Positions 6,482 through 13,440 are shown, numbered from the stretch's first letter. The stretch is DNA of 13,440 bases from Flavobacteriales bacterium (GCA_003499525.1 DNTB01000039.1:1-13440), one strand, 5' to 3'. Notes: a model not told the origin generated them from the sequence alone. Made by a program: numbers and translations.

Positions 6482-7461
6482 GGACATTAATTCTGGTTTT
6501 TACCCTTTCTATTGTTGCCCTGAATTCTATGGCTCAAGGAATGGGCCCATACCATCCAGGGTCGGGTTCGACCGGCAACCATGCGGTTTCCAAGGATTCG
6601 TCAATAATTTATAATTGGGCGAGCTCATGCACGGTTATTCGAGGAAATGAAAATATTTCGAATGCAGGTACCCTGGTTACTTCAGGAGAACCTGTTAATG
6701 CCACAGGGCCGGCTGACGGTTCGGTGGTTAGCTTAGGGGATGGGGGTATGGCAATCCTCTCTTTTGATGACCCGTTTTCCGATCACCTAGGATATGATTT
6801 TGCGGTATTTGAGAATGCCTTTCCGCTAACGAACGGAGAGTATTTTTTAGAACTGGCCTATGTTGAGGTGAGTTCAGATGGAATTAACTTCTTTAGGTTT
6901 CCGGCGCATTCCCTCACCCCATCTTCAGTGCAAATTGAAACTTTCGGAGCTCTAGACCCTACTAATATTAATAATCTCGCGGGGAAGTATCTTACAAACT
7001 ATGGAACTCCTTTTGATCTTGCGGAAGTTTCGGATGACCCATTGTTAGATAAGAATAGTATTACCCATGTGAGGGTAATTGATGTGGTGGGTAGTATCGA
7101 TTCAGCTTTTGCCTCTTATGATACAGCGGGAAATGTCATAAATGACCCTTTTCCGACTGAATTTAGCTCAGGCGGATTTGATCTGGACGCGGTAGCTGTC
7201 CTGAATACTTCGCCGTCATCGTATCAAAACCTTACGGCTGAAACTATAAGGTGCTTTCCCCAACCTGCCTCAGATGTTTTATTCCTGAAGGGAAATAATC
7301 TGAACATAACTTCAGTTAGATGCTTTGGAATTTCTGGTAAGTTGATATTTGAAACGGAATACCATCATTACTTAGACATCGGTTTCTTAAAAGAGGGCTA
7401 TTACGTTATTGAAATAAAATCGGATAAAGGAACCTTTAGAAAGAGAATCTTGAAAAGCTAA
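6478..7461 (+). CDS. T9SS-sorted conserved surface protein of the B12 operon
   Basis: The 327 residues comprise a signal peptide cleaved near LNSMA-Q (residues 19-20), a compact domain (about 40-243), and a C-terminal T9SS-like sorting domain (about 256-327: CFPQPASDVLFLKG, TSVRCFGISGKLIFE, DIGFLKEGYYVIEI). The central domain has well-conserved-looking blocks: GDGGMAILSFDDP (87-99), YDFAVFENAF (106-115), LELAYVEVSSDGINFFRFP (124-142), NNLAGKYLTNYGTPFDLAE (165-183), ITHVRVIDVVGS (195-206), and SGGFDLDAVAVLN (231-243). From memory, proteins with these blocks occur beside BtuB-type receptors in several Bacteroidota. The role is not established to my knowledge; a corrinoid-binding surface protein in the manner of Bacteroides BtuH is a guess. 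Its ATG overlaps the preceding stop (ATGA), and the receptor gene begins 4 nt later. The many acidic loops could bind calcium. Confidence 0.85.
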   Translation: MRTLILVFTLSIVALNSMAQGMGPYHPGSGSTGNHAVSKDSSIIYNWASSCTVIRGNENISNAGTLVTSGEPVNATGPADGSVVSLGDGGMAILSFDDPFSDHLGYDFAVFENAFPLTNGEYFLELAYVEVSSDGINFFRFPAHSLTPSSVQIETFGALDPTNINNLAGKYLTNYGTPFDLAEVSDDPLLDKNSITHVRVIDVVGSIDSAFASYDTAGNVINDPFPTEFSSGGFDLDAVAVLNTSPSSYQNLTAETIRCFPQPASDVLFLKGNNLNITSVRCFGISGKLIFETEYHHYLDIGFLKEGYYVIEIKSDKGTFRKRILKS

Positions 7462-7465
7462 TTCA

Positions 7466-9343
7466 TTGAGAAATACGATTTCCTTGTTGCTCTTTCTTCT
7501 ATATGGAGTGCTTGTCGCTCAGGAGTCTTTCTATGATGATACTGTAAATCTTGTGCAGGTTGATATCTCAGGAACGAAACCTACAGATATTCCAGGCATA
7601 ATGAGCACGGAAACCGATAGCATTGTTAAGACACTTCAGCAGTTTAATAGCAGTGGTGATCTACTAAAAAAAAACAGCAGTGTTTATGTAAAAGACTACG
7701 GACCGGGCCAATTGCAAAGTATTGCGTTGAGGGGAGCTTCGGCCACCCATACCAGGGTTTTATTCAACGGATTAGAAATTTCACCTGCCACTTCCGGACA
7801 AGTGGATTTTAATACCCTGCCGGTGTATCTTTTTAGCTCATCGGCTATAAATTATGGCAATGCCTCCTTTGCCAAAGGAATAGGAGGATTGGGAGGAAGT
7901 ATAGAGGTGAATACCGCTCAATTGGAACAGTTCACAGGACTGAAGGGAGATCTTGGCATATCATTAGGTAGTTTTTCTGATTATCGCGCCTTTGGGGGTG
8001 TTAAATTTTCAAGTGACAAGTTTTGGTCCAATACAAAGCTGAGCCTGAGGACAGCTGCAAATGATTTTTCATATACAGATATTACTCAGGAGGGTTCGCC
8101 GGAAGTCACTCAGGACCATGCTCAATTTGATCAAACTGGAATATCTCAAAACTTTGGCTATCGAATGAACTCCAATTTGGAATTAAATGCCGATGTTCTA
8201 TACGTGAATACTTCCAGAGAGCTTCCCGGAACTATGCTTCAGTCTGATGCGGATGAAGAGCAGGACGATGAGATCTTTGCACTTCAGTTGGGCCTGAATA
8301 GATATGGAAGAATTTGGCTATCAAAGAACAGAGCAGGGTATGACCTCAATAGAATTGAGTATCGAGCTCCTTCTTTAAATTTTTATTCTGAAATCACCTC
8401 AAGAAAATGGTCTTTCCGCTCTGAAAACAGAATTGAAATTGATCAGCGCACGAGCTTCAGCGGGATTTTGAACCTCAAGAGCGAAGAGGCAATTTACAAT
8501 TTCATTGACGAGAGCTTCCACCGTACCGAAGGAGCATTGCTATTAGGCCTGAATAGGAGTATTGGTAGATCCTTGGAATTTGGAGTTGCCCTTCAACCAG
8601 TTTATTCGCAAGACAGCATGGTTCTGTGGCTACCTGTTGCTGGAATAAGTTTTAACCCTGAATTTATAAGTTGGTTGAGTCTGGGAGCAAATTATGCCAG
8701 GAATGCTAAATTTCCTTCTCTGAATGACCTTCACTGGGAGCCCGGAGGAAATACAGCGCTGGTTCCCGAGGAAAGTGATCAGGTAGAGATCAATGCGATG
8801 GCTACTGTTGGCACATTGCTGTCTGTTGATCTGATGGCTTACTATTCGGAAATCCGAAACTGGATTCAATGGGTACCCGGAAATAGCGGAATATGGTCAC
8901 CTGAGAATATTAAAGAAGTGGAACAATCTGGTATTTCTATAAACCTTAAACTGAATCACAAACTTCAAAGATGGAATTTTAGGTATATTGCTGGATATCA
9001 ATACGTTAGATCCATTGATCGAGAATTGAATAAAGTACTGGTTTATACACCAGAACACATGGCGCACTGGACCATTTTTCTTAGTAGAGGTTCTTTTGAC
9101 TTTAATCTTGCCTACCAGTATAATGGAAGCCGATTCATTGATGCTGCTAATGAGACCTACCTCCCTGATTTTGATCTTGTAGACTTCGGAGCTTCATACA
9201 CTTTCGTAATTGAAAATCTCGCTTTCAGACTGGGAGGAGAAATAACAAATGTTCTTGATAAGCCATACATGAATGTGGTCTGGAGCCCGATGCCCGGAAG
9301 AGCATACAGAGTCTATCTAACTATGAGTTTTCAAAAAAAGTGA
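7466..9343 (+). CDS. BtuB-like TonB-dependent outer-membrane receptor (probable cobalamin transporter)
   Basis: This 625-residue receptor is close to E. coli BtuB in length. The signal peptide ends VLVAQ (residue 19); VNLVQVDIS (28-35) may serve as TonB box. The plug (about 48-150) shows SSVYVKDYGPGQLQSIALRG, THTRVLFNGLEISP, QVDFNTLPV and GGLGGSIEVNT, all standard plug blocks. The remainder is a barrel of alternating aromatic strands with ARNAKFPSLNDLHWEPGG, NPELxPE-like ALVPEESDQVEI, and a final strand VYLTMSFQKK; two lysines trail the usual terminal aromatic strand. The start must be TTG 7466: an in-frame TGA lies at 7451-7453 and no ATG or GTG occurs before the signal peptide. Substrate is inferred from the riboswitch and the BtuG-like gene downstream. 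TonB energises transport from the cell surface to the periplasm. The gene overlaps the next by one base. Confidence 0.93.
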   Translation: MRNTISLLLFLLYGVLVAQESFYDDTVNLVQVDISGTKPTDIPGIMSTETDSIVKTLQQFNSSGDLLKKNSSVYVKDYGPGQLQSIALRGASATHTRVLFNGLEISPATSGQVDFNTLPVYLFSSSAINYGNASFAKGIGGLGGSIEVNTAQLEQFTGLKGDLGISLGSFSDYRAFGGVKFSSDKFWSNTKLSLRTAANDFSYTDITQEGSPEVTQDHAQFDQTGISQNFGYRMNSNLELNADVLYVNTSRELPGTMLQSDADEEQDDEIFALQLGLNRYGRIWLSKNRAGYDLNRIEYRAPSLNFYSEITSRKWSFRSENRIEIDQRTSFSGILNLKSEEAIYNFIDESFHRTEGALLLGLNRSIGRSLEFGVALQPVYSQDSMVLWLPVAGISFNPEFISWLSLGANYARNAKFPSLNDLHWEPGGNTALVPEESDQVEINAMATVGTLLSVDLMAYYSEIRNWIQWVPGNSGIWSPENIKEVEQSGISINLKLNHKLQRWNFRYIAGYQYVRSIDRELNKVLVYTPEHMAHWTIFLSRGSFDFNLAYQYNGSRFIDAANETYLPDFDLVDFGASYTFVIENLAFRLGGEITNVLDKPYMNVVWSPMPGRAYRVYLTMSFQKK

Positions 9344-10350
9344 TGAGATATTACTTCATAGCAATTCTAATGGCGATTACGTCCTGTACAGGACTGGATA
9401 ACGACTATGGTCCTGGAAATGTAAATGAGACCCCTCAGTCATCTGTCCCTGTAGGAGTAATAATCTTGAACGAGGGAAACTTTCAATTAGGAAATGCATC
9501 AGTTGATGTTTTCGACAAAACAACCGGCAGCATTTCCCGAAGTGTATTTCAATCCAGTAACGACCGACCATTAGGAGATATAGCACAGAGCATGCTGATC
9601 GATGCCGATACGGGGTATATTGTAATAAACAATTCAGGAAAAGTAGAAAAGGTACTGTTGCCATCTATGGAGTCCATTGGAACATTGGATGGATTGAGTT
9701 CCCCGAGATATATGATTAAAATTGATGACAACAAGGCCTATATCTCTGATTTTTTATCAGGTAGAATTTCTGTAATACACCCAACTTTTCTGACTACTAT
9801 AAAAGAAATAGAGACATCAGGGTGGACGGAAAAGATGTTTCGATATGATAACTGGATTTACGTTCAGAGTATAAGCGACTCGGGAATGTACATTATTGAT
9901 GCGTTGCAGGATTTGGTGATTGGATTTGTTTCCATTCCGGACTTGATAGATGTTACTATGATGGATCATCGAGAATTGGCCTGCCTTACAAAAGGAGGTT
10001 TAAGCATTCTCGATATGGCAAACGCTGAAGTGTTTCCAGTAGCCCAGGCAAACAGGTTTAATACTTTCTCCCGAATAGATTACAATCCTATTTCAAAGCA
10101 GGTTTATGTTTTAAGTGGCAATTTGCTTCAATATTCCTTAAACTCCCACGAGCTGGATACCCTCTATTTTTCAGATGAAAGGAGCCTCTATGGATTGAAA
10201 GTAGACCGAGTAACAGGTGATGTTTATCTCACCGATGCAAAGGATTTTGTTCAGAACGGAGAGGTGCTCTGGCTTTCTCCCGATGGAGAGGTTCAGGAAA
10301 TTTTAGAAGTTGGAAAAATCCCTCAGGCTATTCAATTTCTTACTGAGTAA
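9343..10350 (+). CDS. BtuG-like YncE/DUF5074 beta-propeller lipoprotein
   Basis: Starting at ATG 9343 (sharing a base with the receptor's TGA; GTG 9340 is the alternative), the protein has 335 residues. Its signal peptide ends AITS-Cys15, a clear lipobox, with acidic residues shortly after (LDND). The mature part is a beta-propeller of the YncE/DUF5074 type: ILNEGNFQLGNASVDVFD (41-58), RPLGDIAQSM (75-84), YIVINNSGKVEKV, YISDFLSGRISVIHP, WTEKMFRYDNWIYVQ, GEVLWLSPDGEVQEIL and a final GKIPQAIQFL. In gut Bacteroides, BtuG of this class binds B12 very tightly and caps BtuB as a surface lipoprotein. The position immediately after a BtuB-like receptor and downstream of a B12 riboswitch supports the same role. 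A btuG symbol is withheld because the B12 contact residues were not compared. It is the last gene of the operon; a weak hairpin follows. Confidence 0.9.
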   Translation: MRYYFIAILMAITSCTGLDNDYGPGNVNETPQSSVPVGVIILNEGNFQLGNASVDVFDKTTGSISRSVFQSSNDRPLGDIAQSMLIDADTGYIVINNSGKVEKVLLPSMESIGTLDGLSSPRYMIKIDDNKAYISDFLSGRISVIHPTFLTTIKEIETSGWTEKMFRYDNWIYVQSISDSGMYIIDALQDLVIGFVSIPDLIDVTMMDHRELACLTKGGLSILDMANAEVFPVAQANRFNTFSRIDYNPISKQVYVLSGNLLQYSLNSHELDTLYFSDERSLYGLKVDRVTGDVYLTDAKDFVQNGEVLWLSPDGEVQEILEVGKIPQAIQFLTE

Positions 10351-10353
10351 GGG

Positions 10354-10367
10354 TTGGCACTTGCCAA
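10354..10367 (+). other. Short inverted repeat after the BtuG-like gene
   Basis: TTGGC-ACTT-GCCAA lies 3 nt after the stop codon and can form a five-pair hairpin with a four-base loop, extendable by G-T pairs. No T-run follows closely. It could be a weak transcript end or 3' stabiliser. The rest of the 100-nt gap shows only the promoter candidate listed next. Confidence 0.25.
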
Positions 10368-10412
10368 TTGATGTTCATACTTTAGCATTATTGGTTCACA
10401 ATAATTTCGGCA

Positions 10413-10444
10413 TTGAGATTGTTACCATGCAAGTCATATTTTTG
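10413..10444 (+). promoter_or_regulatory. Candidate promoter: TTG, 21 nt, TATTTTTG
   Basis: TATTTTTG at 10437-10444 matches the Bacteroidota -7 consensus TAnnTTTG, and a TTG at 10413-10415 lies 21 nt upstream, close to -33 spacing. Transcription would start at or within a few bases of ATG 10451, implying a leaderless or very short-leader mRNA for the repeat protein. This favours ATG 10451 over the in-frame ATG 10427, which would lie upstream of the transcript start. Confidence 0.45.
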
Positions 10445-10450
10445 CCCAGT

Positions 10451-13318
10451 ATGCGAAAAAACTTACTCCCGACGGTGTCATCCTCTTTGGCATTAGTTCT
10501 AATGATTATTCTAAACTCAGGTTCACTTTTTGCGCAAGAAGATGAATATGGGGTGGGTATTGACGGAACTGTATTTCAGGGTCGGGAGAAGCTATCTGGA
10601 GTAAAAGTCACCATAAAGACTAACGGTAAACTTTTCAGCGAGAGCACTACAGATGGCAACGGGTCATTTGAACATAAACTGAATTTCGACAGGATTTACA
10701 GGGTGTATTTTTCAAAAGATGGTTTTGCCGAAAAGTATGTAGAGGTAGATACCCGTAATGTTCCCCAGGATCAAAGAAAGTTAAACTACGCTTACCGTCG
10801 ATGGAAAGTCGATCTTTTTAGAGATGACCTCGATGTAAACTATGGCGTACTCAACAGGCCCCTGGCCAGGGTGGTATATATTCCAGGAATAGCTGGTTTT
10901 GATCTGGATAAGAAATATGAAAAAACTATCAGACCCGCATATGAGAAGCTATATACAGATGTTCAGAACGCTTTAGACCGAGAGGAGCAGCTTAAGGAGC
11001 AGCTTTATAAGGATTACCTGATAGCCATCGAGGATGGCGATAACTATTTAAAGGAGGGCTATTATGAAGATGCCCTGGTGCAATACGAAGCGGCTAACGA
11101 AATGCGCCCCGAAGAACCTTATCCAATAAGGCAACTTAAAAAAGTGAATCAGCTTATAGCTGAATCTCAGGGAGTTGAGGAACGCTATGCAGAACTTCTA
11201 AATCAGGGCGATATAGCATTTGACGCTAATAAATGGGAAGAATCTAAGGGTTATTATTTGCAAGCCACAGAGCTTAAGAAAAAAGAGCAATACCCAAAAG
11301 ACCAGTTAGCTGCAATAGATAAAGCGATTGCTGCAGAATTGGCTGCTGCTGAATCAGCAGAACAAGCGCGGATCAGAAAAGAATATGATGCGCTGATCAT
11401 GCAGGCTGATGCTAAGTTTACCGCAGCAGCTTATAGTGAAGCAAAACCACTGTATCAAAAGGCTCAAACCAAACTTCCTTCGGAGCCCTATCCTAAGCAA
11501 AAGATCGACGAGATTGAGAACATTTTGCGATCTCAGGCTGAAGCGGATAAAGAGTACCAAAGAATTAAAGCAAAAGCGGACAAAGCTTTTATGGATAAAG
11601 ACTACTCTAATGCGGTAACTCAATATCAAAACGCATTGCAAGTAAAACCGAATGATGGTCACTCTACCGCCAGAATTTCAGAAATAGAAGCACTACTCGC
11701 GGGCATCGCTGCATTGCAGGCTGAAAATGAACGATTGGCTAGGGCAGCTCAGGAACAAAAAGAAAAGAACTACAAAGATTTTATTGAAAAGGGAGACATT
11801 GCATTCAAAGCACGTAACTATCCTGATGCGATTACAAGATATGAATCAGCACTGGAAATATTTAGCGACAGAACATATCCAAAAGATCAAATCAAATTAG
11901 CAAATAATGAGTTAGCTAAACTTGAAGGATTAGATAAACAGTATCAAAGAGTAATGGCGGCTGGAGACCAAAATATGGTGTCCAAAGAGTACGAAAAAGC
12001 GGTTAGTAATTACGAGCAAGCGCTAACCTTTAAACCGGGAGACGAACGAGCCACAGCTCAATTGGCCGAGGCCCGCAATAAATTGGCCTCTATTGCGGCA
12101 GCACTTGCAGCTGAAGGAAAGGCTTTAAATGATCAGTATGATGCTGCAGTGAAAGCCGGGGATGATGCTTTCGCGGCAGCAAATTATACTCAGGCAATCC
12201 TGAGTTATGAACGTGCATCTGATATCAAGAGCAATGAACCATATCCCAGGGAGCAGATAAAAAAGGCAAATGCTGAACTTGCCAAACTTGAAGGAATTGA
12301 AAAGCAGTATGAAAGAGTCATGAGATCTGGAGACCAAAACCTTGCTTCCAAGGACTATGAGAAAGCTGTGGAGTACTACGATCAGGCTCTAAATTTAAAA
12401 CCAAATGATACAAGAGCAGCTGAGCAGCGAAACAAGGCTAAGGCTGAGCTTGCGGCCATCGCCGCAGGACTGGCTGCTCAGCAGAAGGCATTAAATGATA
12501 AATATGATGCTGAAATACGTTCCGGTGATGCCTCTTTCAGCTCTAAGAAATACGCTAAGGCTATTCAACATTATGAAACGGCCCTAGAACTTAAGCCCAA
12601 TGAAGTTTACCCCAGGGAACAGCTTAAACTCGCCAATAGCCAATTAGCCAGACTTGAGGGTGTCGAAAAGCAATATGAGAGAGTCATGAAATCCGGGGAT
12701 CAGAAATTAGCTTCCGGTGATTTCGAACAGGCAAAAGGATTTTATGAACAGGCACTTGATCTCAAACCCAATGATGAAAGGGCAGTTGCCCAATTAAATA
12801 AAGCCAAGGCTGAGCTCGCCGCAATTGCAGCGGCACTTGTCGCAGAACAAAAAGCTCTAAATGATAGGTATAATGCAGCGATCAATTCAGGAGATGCATC
12901 GTTCAACGCTCAAAATTATGAGCAGGCCAAGAGCTCCTATCAGCAAGCTGTAGCTCTTAAACCATCCGAGGCTTATCCGAAAAATCAAATATTATTGATT
13001 GAAGACAAGCTCAATGAATTGGCGCAACAGGCTAGAATGGAAGAAATGGCCGCAGCAGCCTTAGCAAGAAAACAAGAGCAATACGATCAAGCTATTGGAA
13101 AAGCAGATAAACTTCTTGCCTCTAAAGATTATGTAAGTGCAAAATCTGTATATGCTGAAGCACAGGGCATTTTTCCGGAGAAAACCTATCCCGCTCAAAA
13201 AATCCAGGAAATTGATGGGATTTTAGCTGGCCTGGCTGCCGCCGATGCAGAGAGAAAAGCAGCAGAGACGGAAGCGCAAAAGAAAGAAGATCAATACAAA
13301 GAGATGATTTCACAGTGA
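10451..13318 (+). CDS. Exported protein with carboxypeptidase-regulatory-like domain and TPR-like repeat array, cut by an in-frame TGA
   Basis: From ATG 10451 the frame encodes 955 residues. I chose this start because a clean signal peptide follows (MRKNLLP, hydrophobic core, SLFA-Q at 28-29). The frame is open further upstream, to 10310, but that would overlap the previous gene and bury the signal peptide. Residues about 33-105 form a carboxypeptidase-regulatory/PEGA-like beta domain (GTVFQGREKLSGVKVTI, TDGNGSFEHKL, YRVYFSKDGF). A helical linker follows (115-185). From about 186 there are twelve TPR-like repeats of 57-70 residues, each with a GD or AD at the first helix turn, a Y-x-x-A pair, KPNDERA or YPKDQ at the end, and alanine- and glutamate-rich helical spacers. 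The periplasm is the likely location. The frame stops at TGA 13316-13318 inside the thirteenth repeat and the homology continues afterwards. The function is unknown; a cell-envelope scaffold is a guess. Confidence 0.85.
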   Translation: MRKNLLPTVSSSLALVLMIILNSGSLFAQEDEYGVGIDGTVFQGREKLSGVKVTIKTNGKLFSESTTDGNGSFEHKLNFDRIYRVYFSKDGFAEKYVEVDTRNVPQDQRKLNYAYRRWKVDLFRDDLDVNYGVLNRPLARVVYIPGIAGFDLDKKYEKTIRPAYEKLYTDVQNALDREEQLKEQLYKDYLIAIEDGDNYLKEGYYEDALVQYEAANEMRPEEPYPIRQLKKVNQLIAESQGVEERYAELLNQGDIAFDANKWEESKGYYLQATELKKKEQYPKDQLAAIDKAIAAELAAAESAEQARIRKEYDALIMQADAKFTAAAYSEAKPLYQKAQTKLPSEPYPKQKIDEIENILRSQAEADKEYQRIKAKADKAFMDKDYSNAVTQYQNALQVKPNDGHSTARISEIEALLAGIAALQAENERLARAAQEQKEKNYKDFIEKGDIAFKARNYPDAITRYESALEIFSDRTYPKDQIKLANNELAKLEGLDKQYQRVMAAGDQNMVSKEYEKAVSNYEQALTFKPGDERATAQLAEARNKLASIAAALAAEGKALNDQYDAAVKAGDDAFAAANYTQAILSYERASDIKSNEPYPREQIKKANAELAKLEGIEKQYERVMRSGDQNLASKDYEKAVEYYDQALNLKPNDTRAAEQRNKAKAELAAIAAGLAAQQKALNDKYDAEIRSGDASFSSKKYAKAIQHYETALELKPNEVYPREQLKLANSQLARLEGVEKQYERVMKSGDQKLASGDFEQAKGFYEQALDLKPNDERAVAQLNKAKAELAAIAAALVAEQKALNDRYNAAINSGDASFNAQNYEQAKSSYQQAVALKPSEAYPKNQILLIEDKLNELAQQARMEEMAAAALARKQEQYDQAIGKADKLLASKDYVSAKSVYAEAQGIFPEKTYPAQKIQEIDGILAGLAAADAERKAAETEAQKKEDQYKEMISQ
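11765..12862 (+). repeat. Three tandem 366-bp super-repeats in the TPR gene
   Basis: Three consecutive units begin at 11765, 12131 and 12497, each exactly 366 bp (122 codons), and a partial fourth starts at 12863. Each unit joins an A half of 171 bp (starting like DQYDAA, ending ELAKLEGIE) and a B half of 195 bp (KQYERVMxSGDQ, KPNDERA, then AKAELAAIAAALAAEQKALN). The B halves start at 11936, 12302 and 12668. Protein similarity is high while the DNA has drifted, suggesting older duplication of a two-repeat block rather than recent slippage. Upstream repeats (11006-11764) are more diverged and do not follow the A/B order. Confidence 0.9.
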
Positions 13319-13440
13319 GACGCTGCCATGGCACAAAAGAACTGGGATTCGGCGGAATTGGTTTACAAAGGTGCTATGGCTTTATTCCCATCAAGAACCT
13401 ACGCCGGATCTCAATTGAAGAAAATAGAAGGTTTTAGAGC
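13319..13440 (+). pseudogene. In-frame continuation of the TPR repeat gene after TGA (runs off the window)
   Basis: Reading straight on in the same frame after TGA 13316-13318 gives DAAMAQKNWDSAELVYKGA, then MALFPSRTY and LKKIEGF, open to the window edge. This lines up with the other repeats without any gap: YKEMISQ before the stop and DAAMAQKNW after it match YKDFIEKGDIAFKARNY with the stop in place of Gly. The sequence is therefore the rest of the same gene, separated by one base change, a sequencing error, or readthrough. An ATG at 13328 could restart translation but would lack a signal peptide. Confidence 0.8.

Noticed and set aside
10310..10450. Upstream extension of the repeat-gene frame
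   Set aside because: It would overlap the end of the BtuG-like gene and place about 47 residues before a clear signal peptide. A promoter candidate also lies within it.
11765..13036. CRISPR-like or transposon-like direct repeats
   Set aside because: The repeats are in-frame protein repeats with a 366-bp period and no short identical repeat/unique spacer structure, terminal inverted repeats or transposase.
13316..13318. TGA read as glycine by an alternative genetic code
   Set aside because: TGA ends other genes here at 3976-3978, 6479-6481 and 9341-9343, each overlapping the start of a gene with its own signal peptide. A code-wide reassignment is therefore not supported.

Overview
The window reads as chromosomal DNA of a member of the Bacteroidota, probably Flavobacteriales or a close relative. 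The evidence is two proteins ending in type IX secretion (T9SS) type A sorting domains, a SusC-era style outer-membrane uptake locus, Bacteroidota -7 promoter elements (TAnnTTTG) in nearly every non-coding gap, A-rich leaders without clear Shine-Dalgarno sites, and moderate GC. Every gene I accept is on the + strand. No tRNA, rRNA, IS element or CRISPR array was seen.

Region 1 (1-3231) is housekeeping. It holds the tail of an unidentified gene, a DUF493/YbeD-like protein, peptidase T (pepT), a small one-helix membrane protein, and chorismate synthase (aroC) placed 2 nt after it. A hairpin with a short T-run follows aroC.

Region 2 (3282-4643) has its own -7 element and two overlapping genes for diverged paralogous lipoproteins of unknown function.

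Region 3 (4663-10350) is the most interesting part. A well-formed cobalamin (B12) riboswitch precedes four tightly packed genes, joined by a 4-nt overlap, a 4-nt gap and a 1-nt overlap. In order they are: a T9SS-sorted protein with a predicted beta-propeller, a second T9SS-sorted protein of a conserved surface family, a BtuB-like TonB-dependent receptor that starts with TTG, and a BtuG-like YncE/DUF5074 beta-propeller lipoprotein. The simplest reading is a B12-repressed surface system that captures cobalamin or a corrinoid and passes it through the receptor. The T9SS cargo would add an exported layer to the BtuB-BtuG pair known from gut Bacteroides. No inner-membrane BtuCD/F genes are in the window.

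Region 4 (10413-13440) has its own promoter candidate and encodes a large exported protein: a carboxypeptidase-regulatory-like domain followed by at least 12 TPR-like repeats. Part of the array is an exact 366-bp-period super-repeat. The frame is interrupted at 13316-13318 by a TGA where every comparable repeat of the GD type has glycine. The same frame then continues as another repeat to the window edge, so the gene appears to carry a GGA-to-TGA nonsense change, or the base is a sequencing error.
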